This document shows positions 48,001-56,858 of a stretch of DNA of 64,000 nucleotides, in pieces. Positions within the stretch are counted from its first letter, which is position 1. Every line of letters begins with the position of its first letter. The notes below the pieces were generated by a model that was given only the letters and a program-made list of their open reading frames with translations, had not been told where the DNA came from and made no database searches. This DNA comes from Flavobacteriales bacterium (GTDB lineage: Bacteria > Bacteroidota > Bacteroidia > Flavobacteriales_D > Crocinitomicaceae). The DNA lies in the NCBI GenBank assembly GCA_947449575.1, contig CANFRV010000008.1, positions 57,344 through 121,343 on the forward strand. Reading direction: 5' to 3'. The translations under genes were made by a program, and so were the position numbers.

Positions 48001-48311
48001 CCTATAATCAATTAGGAATAGTCTATTTCGGCGACAAACAATACCTTAAAGCATTAGAAGCGTTTCAAACTGCAGCAGCAATAATGGATTACAATACTGG
48101 ATATAGAACTATTGAACCTGATAAGGAAGTAGTGCTTTTATCTGATCTTTACATTAAAATAGCAGAAATTTATAAAATACTTGAACAAAATGATCTGATG
48201 TGTGCCTATTACCATAAGGCATTTTCAGCGATTGAAGATGAAATACGTCCCGATAAAACGGAAGTAAAAAAGCTATTAAAAGAACAGATAGGTAATTATT
48301 GCAATGAATAA
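45087..48311 (+). CDS. Exported caspase-like (C14) TPR protein
   Basis: A 1074-residue protein with a signal peptide (cleavage after AQGQ, about residue 24). A metacaspase-type p20 domain follows (residues 25-250): RLALVIGNSSY, catalytic H99 in FIYYAGHAVQ and C151 in LILDACRDNP. Residues 260-1070 are a long series of TPRs, including near-identical units (ALADYSKAIELDPKN, AIKDFEQVLKIAPENID), probably from internal duplication. C14 peptidases cut after Arg/Lys or Asp and often trigger downstream factors. The gene ends just before a leftover CHAT tail at 48315. Confidence 0.9.
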   Translation: MRKYCLFKVLFALIVFISFQAQGQEKRLALVIGNSSYSQADLKNPVNDAILISETLKSLGFDVIIDTNISNIEEFNEVVRKFGDLRGQYNVGFIYYAGHAVQIDNVNYLLATNEEYKTIYNVEDKALSVQKIMRYLTDRTEEVNVLILDACRDNPFEKNWNTSTRSLEGGGGLAKINPPTGSLIAYSTDPGNTAADGDDKNSLYCMSLSKNMLIENTSLDQVFRNVRAEVLAETENRQRPVEATQLTGEAFYLKKSSYLDEIKEIDSLIENEDFTAALVKVTSILTLAPNNMQALLRKGLISYNLFNNNYDGVELETAVNLYPNAPEVYLYRGRYYRVKYSFPDEKFKLAIEDFNKAIELDSTSTDGYYWRVKIKISQGKLDEALLDYSKTIELDPTNPTHYQNRADFYSDYLQDYNKALVDYSKAIELEPENIAYWYSRGKLYSENLLQNEAAIKDFEQILKISPDDIDAINYIGTIYEKQGDIEQAIKEYEKGIALENTRPESVAYCYSNRANLYEEQNKLNEALADYSKAIELDSKNPVRYQYRANFYADYLHDNNKALLDYTKAIELEPENIDIWYSRGLLFKENFLENESAIKDFEQVLKIAPENIDAINNIGLIYEKQGKLALAIKEYEKGIALETTNPESAAYCYSNRAAIYAKQNLLENALADYSKAIELDPKNTARYSSRADFYRDNLNLPYDALVDFSLALSLDSQSIYLWFQRGKLFSDKLNDHVSAIQDFEQILKLDSNDVGASNWIGVFYHRMGNDSMACIYYDNNIEKDVIYFNDSSLSYCGNIAWSYINRALQFQKESNLKLPLEYYNRAVILDPNETERYYWRGWFFASYLNKFDDAINDFSQAMQLDDKNPKWKLNRAMIYLQKGDKEMAKNDFDDAVKLSKQAVYCVAERAKYFSIIGEYKKADIDFENAIKNNASVRCLFHYKVEHLIRQNKIQEAINLAIETCSRFNSDTISYNQLGIVYFGDKQYLKALEAFQTAAAIMDYNTGYRTIEPDKEVVLLSDLYIKIAEIYKILEQNDLMCAYYHKAFSAIEDEIRPDKTEVKKLLKEQIGNYCNE

Positions 48312-48314
48312 ATC

Positions 48315-48371
48315 AAGGCTAAGTACCCAGAGCCTTATTATTGGGGAGCATTTATATTGGTTGGGGAGTGA
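48315..48371 (+). pseudogene. Leftover C-terminus of a CHAT gene
   Basis: Eighteen codons and a stop encode KAKYPEPYYWGAFILVGE, almost the same as the end of the CHAT gene at 51117 (KAKYPQPYYWGAFILVGEL). The fragment lies between the caspase-like gene and the intact CHAT gene with no start or domain of its own. It shows that another CHAT gene once ended here and was lost or recombined away. Confidence 0.8.
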
Positions 48372-48381
48372 TTAGTAAAAG

Positions 48382-51117
48382 ATGGTAATAAAAAAGTATA
48401 TAATATTTCTAATTTTATTTTTGGGTAATAATTCTCTTTTTGCGCAAAAAAAAGAGTATACCCTATGTGAACTAATTGAAGATTCTAAAGTTAAAAATTA
48501 CGATAGAATTGTAAAACACAATTCTGTCATCAAAGACAGTATTTTATCTAAAGTTAATTCAGATAAAGAATATATTCAACTAGTTTGCACACTATATGTA
48601 GCAAATAAAATGAAAGATAATCATTTGAATTCATTAGAGTATGCGCAACTTTATTTAGCTTTTTTTGAACAAGATGTGCTGACTTATGGACAATATTATT
48701 TGAATGGTTTGAAATTATGCACTGAAACTGCAGATTTGCTTAATTATAATGAATTGGTGCTCAATTACACAACATTAGGCCTCAACTATCTTGATTTAAA
48801 TGACTCTTTAAAAAAAAATGAATTATTATTTTTTCTTGAAAAAGATGCAGAAGTAAAATTTGAGCTGGGTAAACTCAATGAATCCATACTTGCATACAGA
48901 AAATTAATTTTGACATGTAATGCAATTGGAGTAAATGATATTACAAAGATTTCTGAATATAAATTTAACTTGGCGTGCTCTTATTTTCAATTAGGGTTAT
49001 ATGAAAATGCCGAGAGCCTTCTCAAAGAAATTACAAATTCAGGGAATAAAGAGGAAGAATTTTTTGAAACTCTTTGCGCATCTTTAATTTATCCCTGTCT
49101 TGTTTTATCAAATAGATTTGAAGACGCCTTAAAATATTCTGAAAATTTAGAGATTCAAATTAAAAAAAAAATAGGTGTTAAATCACAAATATATGGGGAT
49201 TTTCGGATGTTTCTATTAGCAAACTACAGTGGACTTGGTGAAATGTATTTAAAAAGCACTAATCAAGATTCTGTTGTAATGGCTAAGAAATTCTTCCAAA
49301 AGGCAAATATTATAGGTAATCATCTTGAAAGAGATATCAATAAATTCCAGTTCTCGAAAGAAGACAAAGGATTTATTTATTCTACGATTTCATTAACTAA
49401 CTTTTTCTTAGATAATAAAGAATTATTTCATAAGTATGCAAACTTATCGAACAATAAAGCATTGAAAACTCTTTGCTTTATTACAGAAAATAATCAAAAT
49501 CAAGCCGATTCGACCTTTTTAGAGTTGATAGAAAGTTTGAATAAAGAATTTAAGGTAAATAGTAAGCTAAGTATATATGATAACTTACTTTTAAAAAGAA
49601 AGCTAGCTTCATTCAATGTAACTGCATTGATGAATTATATTAATTATTGGAATACAAATAGACCTGGATTGGTTCTTTTTGCGTTTGAAAAATGGATTAA
49701 TTTTAATGGTAATTTAAACATTAAGTTACCTGAACAAAAAAATACCGAATTACGTTCTCTAATAGAACTGAAAAATAAAATTGAAGAGGGTCTACTTACG
49801 CCATCAAAAATGAATATTCTAAAATCTTGTACAGATAGCATTGCTTATTTGGAGCAAATTATTTGTAATGAATTTACTATTTCAACTCATCAAATAAAGT
49901 ATGCTGATATTCAAAACCTATTAACAAGCGAAGAAGCATATTTTGACATTATTGAAGTTCCAAATTTTGATTTCAAGAAATTGAAAATCATTGATGGTAA
50001 AAATTATAATGTTTTTATAGTTAATGGTGAAAATGACACTATCATTCATCATTTATTAATTCCATCACTGAATCTTTTAAATTTTGATGCCAAAAACTCG
50101 AATGACTTAGAGTTTTTTTACAACAATTTCTGGAAACCCATAGCAACAAAAATTAGTGATAAGAAGAGAATTTATGTTTCTTTAGGAGGTGTTTACAACA
50201 ATATAAATTTAAACACTTTATATAATCCAGAAAGCGGAAAATACTTGTTAGAAGAAAAAGATATTCATATCGTTAATAGTGCACGTGATTTTGTATTAAG
50301 TAAGGAACGTGAAAAGAAAATAGTCACATCAACAAAAGCATCTTTATATGGTTTTCCTGATTTTAATGGGAATTCTTCTATTTCAATAGATACTTTAAAT
50401 TACCTAGCTTCTACAAGAAATTTAAGTCAAAACTGGATTGATAGTTTAACACGTGGAAATATGAAAGCCTCTCCTCTGCCTGGTACTAAAATTGAAATTG
50501 AAAATATTTCATCTACATTTAATAAAAATGGATGGACTGTTTCATCCTATACCCAATCTGCAGCATCAGAGACAAATTTAAAAAAAGAAAAAAGTCCACG
50601 AGTATTACATATAGCAACACATGGTTATTTCTTCCCGGATGTCCCTATGGAAAAAGACAATACTCGTTTTTTAGGAATGGATAGACAACAAGTAGTTCAA
50701 GATCCCATGCTGCGTTCTGGCTTATTGTTTGCCGGTGCAAACATAACCCTTAAAGGAGAAGAGTCGAAAGGAGAAAATGGATTGCTTAGTGCCGCGGAAG
50801 CCTCCCTATTGGATTTAAGAGAAACAGAACTAGTAGTACTAAGCGCATGCGAAACAGGAAGAGGTGAAGTGAAAAACAGTGAAGGTGTATATGGCTTACG
50901 CAAAGCATTTTCAGATGCAGGAGCACAAAATATTATAATGTCTCTTTGGAAAGTAGATGATGAAGTTACCCAAGAATTTATGTCTCGGTTCTATGAGATT
51001 TGGTTGGATGATAAAAAAAGTATCCGTGAAGCATTTAATAAAACACAATTAGAGATTAAGGCGAAGTACCCTCAGCCTTATTATTGGGGGGCGTTTATTT
51101 TGGTTGGAGAGTTATGA
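48382..51117 (+). CDS. Exported TPR-CHAT protein (caspase-like protease)
   Basis: A 911-residue protein with a signal peptide (cleaved near FAQ, residue 20). Residues 20-500 are helical, TPR-like. The C-terminal CHAT domain (about 520-911) has catalytic H747 in VLHIATHGYFFPD and C823 in VVLSACETGRGE, plus GLRKAFSDAGAQNIIMSLWKVDD and the typical YYWGAFILVG end. CHAT domains are clan CD proteases related to caspases and separase. It starts 70 bases after the caspase-like gene. Confidence 0.9.
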   Translation: MVIKKYIIFLILFLGNNSLFAQKKEYTLCELIEDSKVKNYDRIVKHNSVIKDSILSKVNSDKEYIQLVCTLYVANKMKDNHLNSLEYAQLYLAFFEQDVLTYGQYYLNGLKLCTETADLLNYNELVLNYTTLGLNYLDLNDSLKKNELLFFLEKDAEVKFELGKLNESILAYRKLILTCNAIGVNDITKISEYKFNLACSYFQLGLYENAESLLKEITNSGNKEEEFFETLCASLIYPCLVLSNRFEDALKYSENLEIQIKKKIGVKSQIYGDFRMFLLANYSGLGEMYLKSTNQDSVVMAKKFFQKANIIGNHLERDINKFQFSKEDKGFIYSTISLTNFFLDNKELFHKYANLSNNKALKTLCFITENNQNQADSTFLELIESLNKEFKVNSKLSIYDNLLLKRKLASFNVTALMNYINYWNTNRPGLVLFAFEKWINFNGNLNIKLPEQKNTELRSLIELKNKIEEGLLTPSKMNILKSCTDSIAYLEQIICNEFTISTHQIKYADIQNLLTSEEAYFDIIEVPNFDFKKLKIIDGKNYNVFIVNGENDTIIHHLLIPSLNLLNFDAKNSNDLEFFYNNFWKPIATKISDKKRIYVSLGGVYNNINLNTLYNPESGKYLLEEKDIHIVNSARDFVLSKEREKKIVTSTKASLYGFPDFNGNSSISIDTLNYLASTRNLSQNWIDSLTRGNMKASPLPGTKIEIENISSTFNKNGWTVSSYTQSAASETNLKKEKSPRVLHIATHGYFFPDVPMEKDNTRFLGMDRQQVVQDPMLRSGLLFAGANITLKGEESKGENGLLSAAEASLLDLRETELVVLSACETGRGEVKNSEGVYGLRKAFSDAGAQNIIMSLWKVDDEVTQEFMSRFYEIWLDDKKSIREAFNKTQLEIKAKYPQPYYWGAFILVGEL

Positions 51118-51372
51118 TTTATTTGGATATATTAAAGAAATTGCTTATATTAATATATAACTTAATTCTTTAAATAATGATTTTACAAAAAATAACATCA
51201 AAAAATATCAAAAGACTTAAATATTTTGATACAATCTATAAACTTGAAAGGCCTTGTGATAATACAAATGAAAAACCGGTAGTATCTCAAATATTTTCAT
51301 TATTGGAAGGTGATAAGAAATTTAATTTACTTGAAGGGAATTTTTATAGTTCGATTAAAATATGGTATCACT

Positions 51373-54300
51373 ATGACTAAAATATTTAGAAAATTTTCGT
51401 TTTTATTTTTGATAATAATTGGGTTTACAGTTAAATGCTACTCACAAAACTCTGATTATGATAATTTTCAAAAAAAATATAAACATTATTCTAATGAGAA
51501 TAAGTTAGATAGTGCCTATTTTTTTGCAAAGCAAATGAACTCTTGGGCTTTAAAAAATGAAAGCGATACAAGTATAAGATTTGCTGCAAGTTACAGGTAT
51601 ATTGGAAATTGTTTTATTTTGGCTGATAGCGCTCTTTATTATTATGATTTATCTCTATTAATTTTAAAAAAACAAAAAAGAGAAATACATTCAGATTATT
51701 CAAAAACACTTAATAACATTGGCAATATCTATAAAAAATTAGGGGAGGTTGTGAAGGCTGAAGAATACTTTAAGGAGTCCATAGTTATTTATGAAGAGCT
51801 ATTCGAAAGGAAGTGTTATGATCCTTTTTATTTACTGGTTTCTTTAAACCTATCAAAATTATATTATTTCGATACTAAGGAATTTAATAAGGTTGAATCA
51901 CCTATTTTCAAAGCTTTGGATAATTCTAAATTACATATTGATAGTATGAGTTTAGAAATTGCTGATTGCTACGCTTTTCTTGCTAATTTTTACAGATATA
52001 CGAGTAATTTTGAAAAATCCATTTGTTATTTCAAAAAGGTTCTTGCTGTTGATGAATTTAAAAATCTAACTATAAGCGGAGCACATGCAGCAACATTAGA
52101 TAATTTGGGATTACTATATCAAGAATTAAATGAAAACAAAATCGCAGAGGATTTTTTTTTAGAAGCATTGGAAATTAATACTAAACTATTTGGTCTTAAT
52201 GATGAATCGGTAGCGTACAATCTTAGAAATTTAGGTGCTATTAAAACGTTAGAGGGTGATTATGAAAAGGCAAAAACCTATTTAGATCGTTCGAATGTAA
52301 TTATACTAAAAATTTTTGGATTTAATCATAAAGAATATGCAGATAATTTAGTTCATATGGCAATATTGTGCGGATCCATGGGGGATTTAAAAAAGGGTAT
52401 TGCCTTTCTTGATGAGGCACTATCAATAACAAATATTAATATTACCCAAAAAGCTAATATTTACAGTAACCGAGCCACGATGTGTATGCAGTCATTTTTA
52501 TATCAAGAGGCTACAGTAGACTTTAATATGGCACTATCAACTTTAAAAGAACTATTTTCGGAAGAAAATCAGAGTTTCACAATCATTTATCACAATCTGG
52601 GATGTTTATACAATTTGATGGCTGACTTTGATAAAAGTTTAAAATATCATAATAAAGCTTTTTTATTGAGGAAAAAATTATTCAATGCTAATAATCCCGA
52701 AATTGCTTATAGTTTAAATTGTATTGCCAACTGCTGCACAAGTTTGGGTGATTTTGGCAGAGCAAAAGATTATTCTTTTAAGGCCCTTGACATTCTTAAT
52801 TTAAATGAAGGTTCAAATGCAATTAAGGCAGAAATAGCGGCAACTTTTTCAGAACTAGCTGAAATTTATTCATGTGAATATGACTATAAATTAGCATTAA
52901 AATATGCAAATGAGGCCTTAAAAATAAATATAAATATATTTGGTTTTAAGCATAGAAGCACCGCCGCATCACTTAATCATTTAGGTTTAGTTTATAAATA
53001 TTTAAATAAATTAGATTCGGCAGAGTACTATATAAAAAAAGCAATTGATGCAAATGACGAACCAAATTTTAAAACAAATTTAGCACTGGTTTTTGTTGAA
53101 AAAGGGGATTTCAAAGAGGCTCATAATTTGTTGAACCAAGTATTAAATTTTGACTTAACGCACTTACCACCCAATCACCCTCATTTAAGCGAAACCTATT
53201 TTAGATTAGGAAGAATCTGCTTTTTAAAAAATGACTTCTTAAATGCTGAAAAAAATCTAGGAAAATCTGGAGAAATTAAGACGATTAATCTCTTTCAAAA
53301 TTTTTCATCTCTTTCCTCAAATGAAAAAAAATTATTCTGGTATGATAACCATTTCTATTATGATTATTTAAATTATTTTAGTTCAAAATCATTTTTAGTA
53401 AACTCAAAAGTAACGTCACTAAATTATAATAATATTTTATTTAATAAATCCCTGCTACTTGAAACATCTCTCGAGTTAGATCAAGCCATTTCGAATTCTT
53501 CCGATGAGTTATTGAAATACCAATTCAATGACATGAAGAAATTGAGAATATTAGTTAGTAAGATGCAATCCGAAGGAACTGATAAAAAAGAGATTATGGA
53601 TCAATATAAATTTCAAGCCGATTCTTTGGATAAAATTCTAGTTAATAAACTTGGAGAATATGCCAATGCTAAACACAAGTTTGAAATAAAATGGAAAGAT
53701 GTTCAAGCCAATTTAACAACTTCAGAGGCAGCTATTGAATTTGCTAGATATTATGACTATGCTGATAGCATTTGTAAATATATGGCTTTGGTTGTCAGAC
53801 CGGAATATGAATACCCTAAATTGGTCAAACTTGGCTCAGAATCGAATATAAAAAGTTCTGGTTCCCAAAGAGAATTTTCTGATCTCTACAATTATGTTTG
53901 GAGAGGCATTGATTCATTATTGACTGGTGTTAAAACTATCTATTATAGCCCTGTAGGTGAATTAAACAATGTGTCCTTTTCTGCTTTGATTAGTGAAAAA
54001 AAAACTAATAATCAATTGGATTCGTCTAAATCAAAAAATTGGTCATATCTATTGGATCGTTACGAATTACATCAATTGACAACCACACGTTATTTGGCGG
54101 ATGGAACTTTGAAAAAAAACAAAGAAATGCCACATTCTATAAAACTCATTGGAGGAGTTAATTACACTGACTTTCCCATTTTAAAAGATACAATTAATAA
54201 AGAAGAATCTAATGAAGATTTCGCTTTGCAATTAAATCTTCAAAAAGAGCTCAATGAAAATCAATCGAAAAGAGGTGGTAAAATAAATTACTTGAAAGGT

Positions 54301-54954
54301 TCAGAAATTGAAGTAAAAGATATTTCTAAAGTTCTTAATGCTGCAAATTGGTCAATATCTTCATCAACTGGTAAAAATGCCAGTGAATACCAATTCAAAG
54401 AAGAATTAAATAAAAAATCCCCTGGTGTTATACATATTGCAACGCATGGTTTTGCATTTCCGGAAAAAGAAATTAAGAAGGATAAGGAATTTCCTACGCC
54501 AGAAAATACATCCTATAAAATTTCTGAAGACCCTATGGTAAGATGTGGATTAATGTTTAGTGGTGCAAACATCAGTTGGTCAGGAGATTCTAAAAAAATG
54601 ATTGAAACAACAGGAGACGATGGAATATTAACAGCGTCTGAAGTAGCTAATTTAGATTTATCAAATACAAAACTAGTTGTGTTATCTGCGTGTGAAACAG
54701 GTTTAGGAAAGATTGAAAGTTCAGAAGGTACTTTCGGTTTAAAAAGAGGCTTCAAGCTAGCTGGAGTTGAACAAATAATCGTTTCCCTTTGGACTGTTCC
54801 AGATAAGGAGACAATGGAATTAATGACACTTTTTTATTCTGATCTTTCAAAAACAAAAGATCCCGTAATATCTTTTAATAAAGCGCAGAAAGAAATGCGT
54901 AATCTTTACCCTTATGATCCTGAAAAATGGGCTGGTTTTGTTTTGGTTAGATAA
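51373..54954 (+). CDS. Second exported TPR-CHAT protein
   Basis: A 1193-residue protein from the ATG at 51373, chosen because a signal peptide starts there (KIFRKFSFLFLIIIGFTVKCYS); an upstream in-frame ATG would add 21 residues before it. Residues 90-640 are tetratricopeptide repeats of the 42-residue type (AATLDNLGLLYQELNENKIAEDFFLEALEINTK). The C-terminal CHAT domain has H1025 in VIHIATHGFAF and C1107 in VVLSACETGLGK, then GTFGLKRGFKLAG and the end KWAGFVLVR. It is last of the five-gene protease row. Confidence 0.9.
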   Translation: MTKIFRKFSFLFLIIIGFTVKCYSQNSDYDNFQKKYKHYSNENKLDSAYFFAKQMNSWALKNESDTSIRFAASYRYIGNCFILADSALYYYDLSLLILKKQKREIHSDYSKTLNNIGNIYKKLGEVVKAEEYFKESIVIYEELFERKCYDPFYLLVSLNLSKLYYFDTKEFNKVESPIFKALDNSKLHIDSMSLEIADCYAFLANFYRYTSNFEKSICYFKKVLAVDEFKNLTISGAHAATLDNLGLLYQELNENKIAEDFFLEALEINTKLFGLNDESVAYNLRNLGAIKTLEGDYEKAKTYLDRSNVIILKIFGFNHKEYADNLVHMAILCGSMGDLKKGIAFLDEALSITNINITQKANIYSNRATMCMQSFLYQEATVDFNMALSTLKELFSEENQSFTIIYHNLGCLYNLMADFDKSLKYHNKAFLLRKKLFNANNPEIAYSLNCIANCCTSLGDFGRAKDYSFKALDILNLNEGSNAIKAEIAATFSELAEIYSCEYDYKLALKYANEALKININIFGFKHRSTAASLNHLGLVYKYLNKLDSAEYYIKKAIDANDEPNFKTNLALVFVEKGDFKEAHNLLNQVLNFDLTHLPPNHPHLSETYFRLGRICFLKNDFLNAEKNLGKSGEIKTINLFQNFSSLSSNEKKLFWYDNHFYYDYLNYFSSKSFLVNSKVTSLNYNNILFNKSLLLETSLELDQAISNSSDELLKYQFNDMKKLRILVSKMQSEGTDKKEIMDQYKFQADSLDKILVNKLGEYANAKHKFEIKWKDVQANLTTSEAAIEFARYYDYADSICKYMALVVRPEYEYPKLVKLGSESNIKSSGSQREFSDLYNYVWRGIDSLLTGVKTIYYSPVGELNNVSFSALISEKKTNNQLDSSKSKNWSYLLDRYELHQLTTTRYLADGTLKKNKEMPHSIKLIGGVNYTDFPILKDTINKEESNEDFALQLNLQKELNENQSKRGGKINYLKGSEIEVKDISKVLNAANWSISSSTGKNASEYQFKEELNKKSPGVIHIATHGFAFPEKEIKKDKEFPTPENTSYKISEDPMVRCGLMFSGANISWSGDSKKMIETTGDDGILTASEVANLDLSNTKLVVLSACETGLGKIESSEGTFGLKRGFKLAGVEQIIVSLWTVPDKETMELMTLFYSDLSKTKDPVISFNKAQKEMRNLYPYDPEKWAGFVLVR

Positions 54955-55016
54955 CCTTCTGCAACCTTGCAAAGATTTTCCTAAAATATAATTTTTATAA
55001 AATTTTGTAGTGTCTT

Positions 55017-55045
55017 GGTTACCTTTTTAAGAAAAGGATATTAAT
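55017..55045 (+). promoter_or_regulatory. Shared GGTTACC promoter element, copy 2
   Basis: GGTTACCTTTTT, ten bases, TATTAAT; 27 bases before the DUF805 gene at 55073. Same architecture and spacing as copies 1 and 3-5. Confidence 0.8.
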
Positions 55046-55072
55046 CAATAATAACTAAAAAATTTATATATT

Positions 55073-55399
55073 ATGTTTAAAAATCCATTTTCATTTGAAG
55101 GGAGAATCAGAAGAACAGAGTACGGTTTATCCCTAATTATCGCTGCAGCAGGTCGCGTATTTATCTCCATGATAATAGCCAGTGGAGCTCAAGAAGGTCT
55201 CGTCTTTTTGAACTTAATTTTTCAAATACCATTTCTTTGGTTTTTATGGGCGGAAGGTGCAAAACGGTGTCATGATTTAGGAATGAACGGCTGGTACCAG
55301 CTGATCCCGTTTTTTCCTCTTTACTTAATTTTTGCTTCCGGAGAAGAGGGCATTAATAAATATGGGGAAAACCCAAAGGTTCAAAATCAAAACTTTTAG
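55073..55399 (+). CDS. DUF805 family membrane protein
   Basis: A 108-residue inner-membrane protein of the DUF805 family: it starts with FSFEGRIRRTEYGLSLII, has three hydrophobic segments, and contains the diagnostic AKRCHDLGMNGWYQLIPFFPLYLI near residue 63. Function of the family is unknown. It opens the operon driven by copy 2 of the GGTTACC element; the next gene begins 4 bases after its stop. Confidence 0.85.
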   Translation: MFKNPFSFEGRIRRTEYGLSLIIAAAGRVFISMIIASGAQEGLVFLNLIFQIPFLWFLWAEGAKRCHDLGMNGWYQLIPFFPLYLIFASGEEGINKYGENPKVQNQNF

Positions 55400-55403
55400 C
55401 AGT

Positions 55404-55799
55404 ATGTGGAACTTTATATCAAATATTCAAGATTGGTTCAATGATTTTTCTGAGCGTAGAAGATTAGTAAGAAACTTCAATTTATCGGCACGCGATGCCT
55501 TTGTAGCCAAGTTGGCGCCGACTTTACTGGAAGGCAGTATTTCAATGGGAGAATCTGCATATAAACATGCCTTCTCAAAATTTCTGGCTGGTGGTTTTAG
55601 AATAAAAGCACTTTCTGGTAGACCGCTGAACAGACAAGAAATGGTTTCTATTGCTCAAGTGGTCTTGAATAATCAAGAACTTGTGCGAAAGTTAATTTCA
55701 CTAGGTTGGGATACACTAGAAATTCATGATAATGCTGGGTATAATGGAGTCAAGTATAAATTATATGATCATTCCGGAATAAAGGGGATGATTGGGTAG
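55404..55799 (+). CDS. Hypothetical protein
   Basis: 131 residues from the ATG at 55404; an upstream in-frame ATG exists but would overlap the DUF805 gene by 68 bases. The first part is a basic amphipathic segment (WNFISNIQDWFNDFSERRRLVRNFN). The rest contains FVAKLAPTLLEGSISMGESAYKHAFS and LGWDTLEIHD. No TM or signal. Not recognised. Tightly placed between DUF805 and the J-domain gene. Confidence 0.65.
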   Translation: MWNFISNIQDWFNDFSERRRLVRNFNLSARDAFVAKLAPTLLEGSISMGESAYKHAFSKFLAGGFRIKALSGRPLNRQEMVSIAQVVLNNQELVRKLISLGWDTLEIHDNAGYNGVKYKLYDHSGIKGMIG

Positions 55800-55821
55800 A
55801 ATAATTATTAAAAACGAAAAG

Positions 55822-56178
55822 ATGAATACTATTTTACAAGATAAATGGATGATCATTGCATCAATAGAGTTACTAATTATACTATTTCTATTGATCAAAT
55901 TAAGAAAGGTAAAAAAAACAGAAAGTTTGGATAAAGAAATTCTAAAATCAAAGGCTACAAGTATCAATATGTCTGATATAATGAATGACATCCATCTAGC
56001 ACCAACTTTATACAAAAAACTTTCACGAGCATGCCATCCTGATCGTTTTGCTGGAACTAATTTAGAAATAACCGCAAATCAATTATTTCAGGAAGCGCAG
56101 CTAGCAGAAAATAATTATGCAAAATTGTGCGATCTAAAAAAACAAATTGAGCAAAAGTTAAATATTTCAATTTCTTAA
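55822..56178 (+). CDS. Membrane-anchored J-domain-like protein
   Basis: 118 residues from the ATG at 55822. One TM helix (about 9-27) is followed by a charged linker and a J-domain-like helix pair containing YKKLSRACHPDRF, with the HPD tripeptide at residues 72-74 that activates DnaK/Hsp70 ATPase. The topology puts the J-like part in the cytoplasm. Helices III-IV are only loosely matched. Its operon also carries DUF805 and the next small membrane protein. Confidence 0.65.
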   Translation: MNTILQDKWMIIASIELLIILFLLIKLRKVKKTESLDKEILKSKATSINMSDIMNDIHLAPTLYKKLSRACHPDRFAGTNLEITANQLFQEAQLAENNYAKLCDLKKQIEQKLNISIS

Positions 56179-56188
56179 CTAAATAAAT

Positions 56189-56374
56189 ATGCTAGTTCTC
56201 AATTTTATCTTCATTGCTTTAAGAGTAATTGGTCCAATCGTTTGCGCTTTGCAAGCAGAAAAAAAGAATCGATCTACCGGTTTATGGGCTTTCTTTGGTC
56301 TTGTTTTTCCCATTATAGCAATGCTCTGTATTTTCAGCCTATCGCCAGTTACAAAATGGAATAAAGAAAAATAA
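56189..56374 (+). CDS. Small two-TM membrane protein
   Basis: A 61-residue protein with two hydrophobic segments (LNFIFIALRVIGPIVCALQA and LWAFFGLVFPIIAMLCIFSL) joined by a basic turn EKKNRST. Last gene of the DUF805 operon, 10 bases after the J-domain gene. Unknown function. Confidence 0.6.
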   Translation: MLVLNFIFIALRVIGPIVCALQAEKKNRSTGLWAFFGLVFPIIAMLCIFSLSPVTKWNKEK

Positions 56375-56385
56375 TTCATGCACTT

Positions 56386-56414
56386 GGTTACCTTTTTGAT
56401 TTTTTGATATCAAT
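56386..56414 (+). promoter_or_regulatory. Shared GGTTACC promoter element, copy 3
   Basis: GGTTACCTTTTT, ten bases, TATCAAT; 23 bases before the ATG at 56438. Confidence 0.8.
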
Positions 56415-56437
56415 AGGTAAATATTAAAAACTACAAT

Positions 56438-56824
56438 ATGAAAAAATTACTATTTACCCTCGCAATTACTTTCCTTTCAATCGGATTTGGAAAAGCACAA
56501 GACAAATTCAGAGCAGATTATAATTATATCTGTTTTTATGATTCGGATACTAAATCATGGTCTGATTGGACGCCTGCCGAGCATACACTAATCTTCAACT
56601 ATAATACCAATAATGACATCGTTCATTTTACAGCGAAAGGAGAAATGATAACCTATCGGAATACAGGAAGCAAAGATGAGGGTGACACCGATGGAAATCA
56701 CTATCAAACACTTGAGTTAATTGATGAAGATGGAAATTTCATTCGCATTCAACTTTTCGATGACCCAACGATTGGAATGAAAATAATTTGGGAAGATCAA
56801 ATGATTCAATTCGCTAAAGTATAG
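56438..56824 (+). CDS. Small secreted protein, unknown
   Basis: A 128-residue protein with a clear signal peptide (MKKLLFTLAITFLSIGFGKAQ). The mature part is acidic and beta-rich (YNYICFYDSDTKSWSDW, LIFNYNTNNDIVHF). No recognised family. Driven by copy 3 of the shared promoter and followed 34 bases later by the vWA gene. Confidence 0.7.
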   Translation: MKKLLFTLAITFLSIGFGKAQDKFRADYNYICFYDSDTKSWSDWTPAEHTLIFNYNTNNDIVHFTAKGEMITYRNTGSKDEGDTDGNHYQTLELIDEDGNFIRIQLFDDPTIGMKIIWEDQMIQFAKV

Positions 56825-56858
56825 ATAATAAATTAGTTAACAATTAAAATAAAATGAA

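Noticed and set aside
51177..51380. 67-residue plus-strand ORF between the two CHAT genes
   Set aside because: No signal, domain or promoter; overlaps the start of the second CHAT gene by 8 bases in another frame. It could be real but I cannot support it.
42129..54954. Type III-E CRISPR Craspase or gasdermin-caspase system
   Set aside because: The CHAT and caspase-like proteins recall these, but there is no gRAMP effector, CRISPR array or gasdermin-like gene, and these proteins carry export signals.
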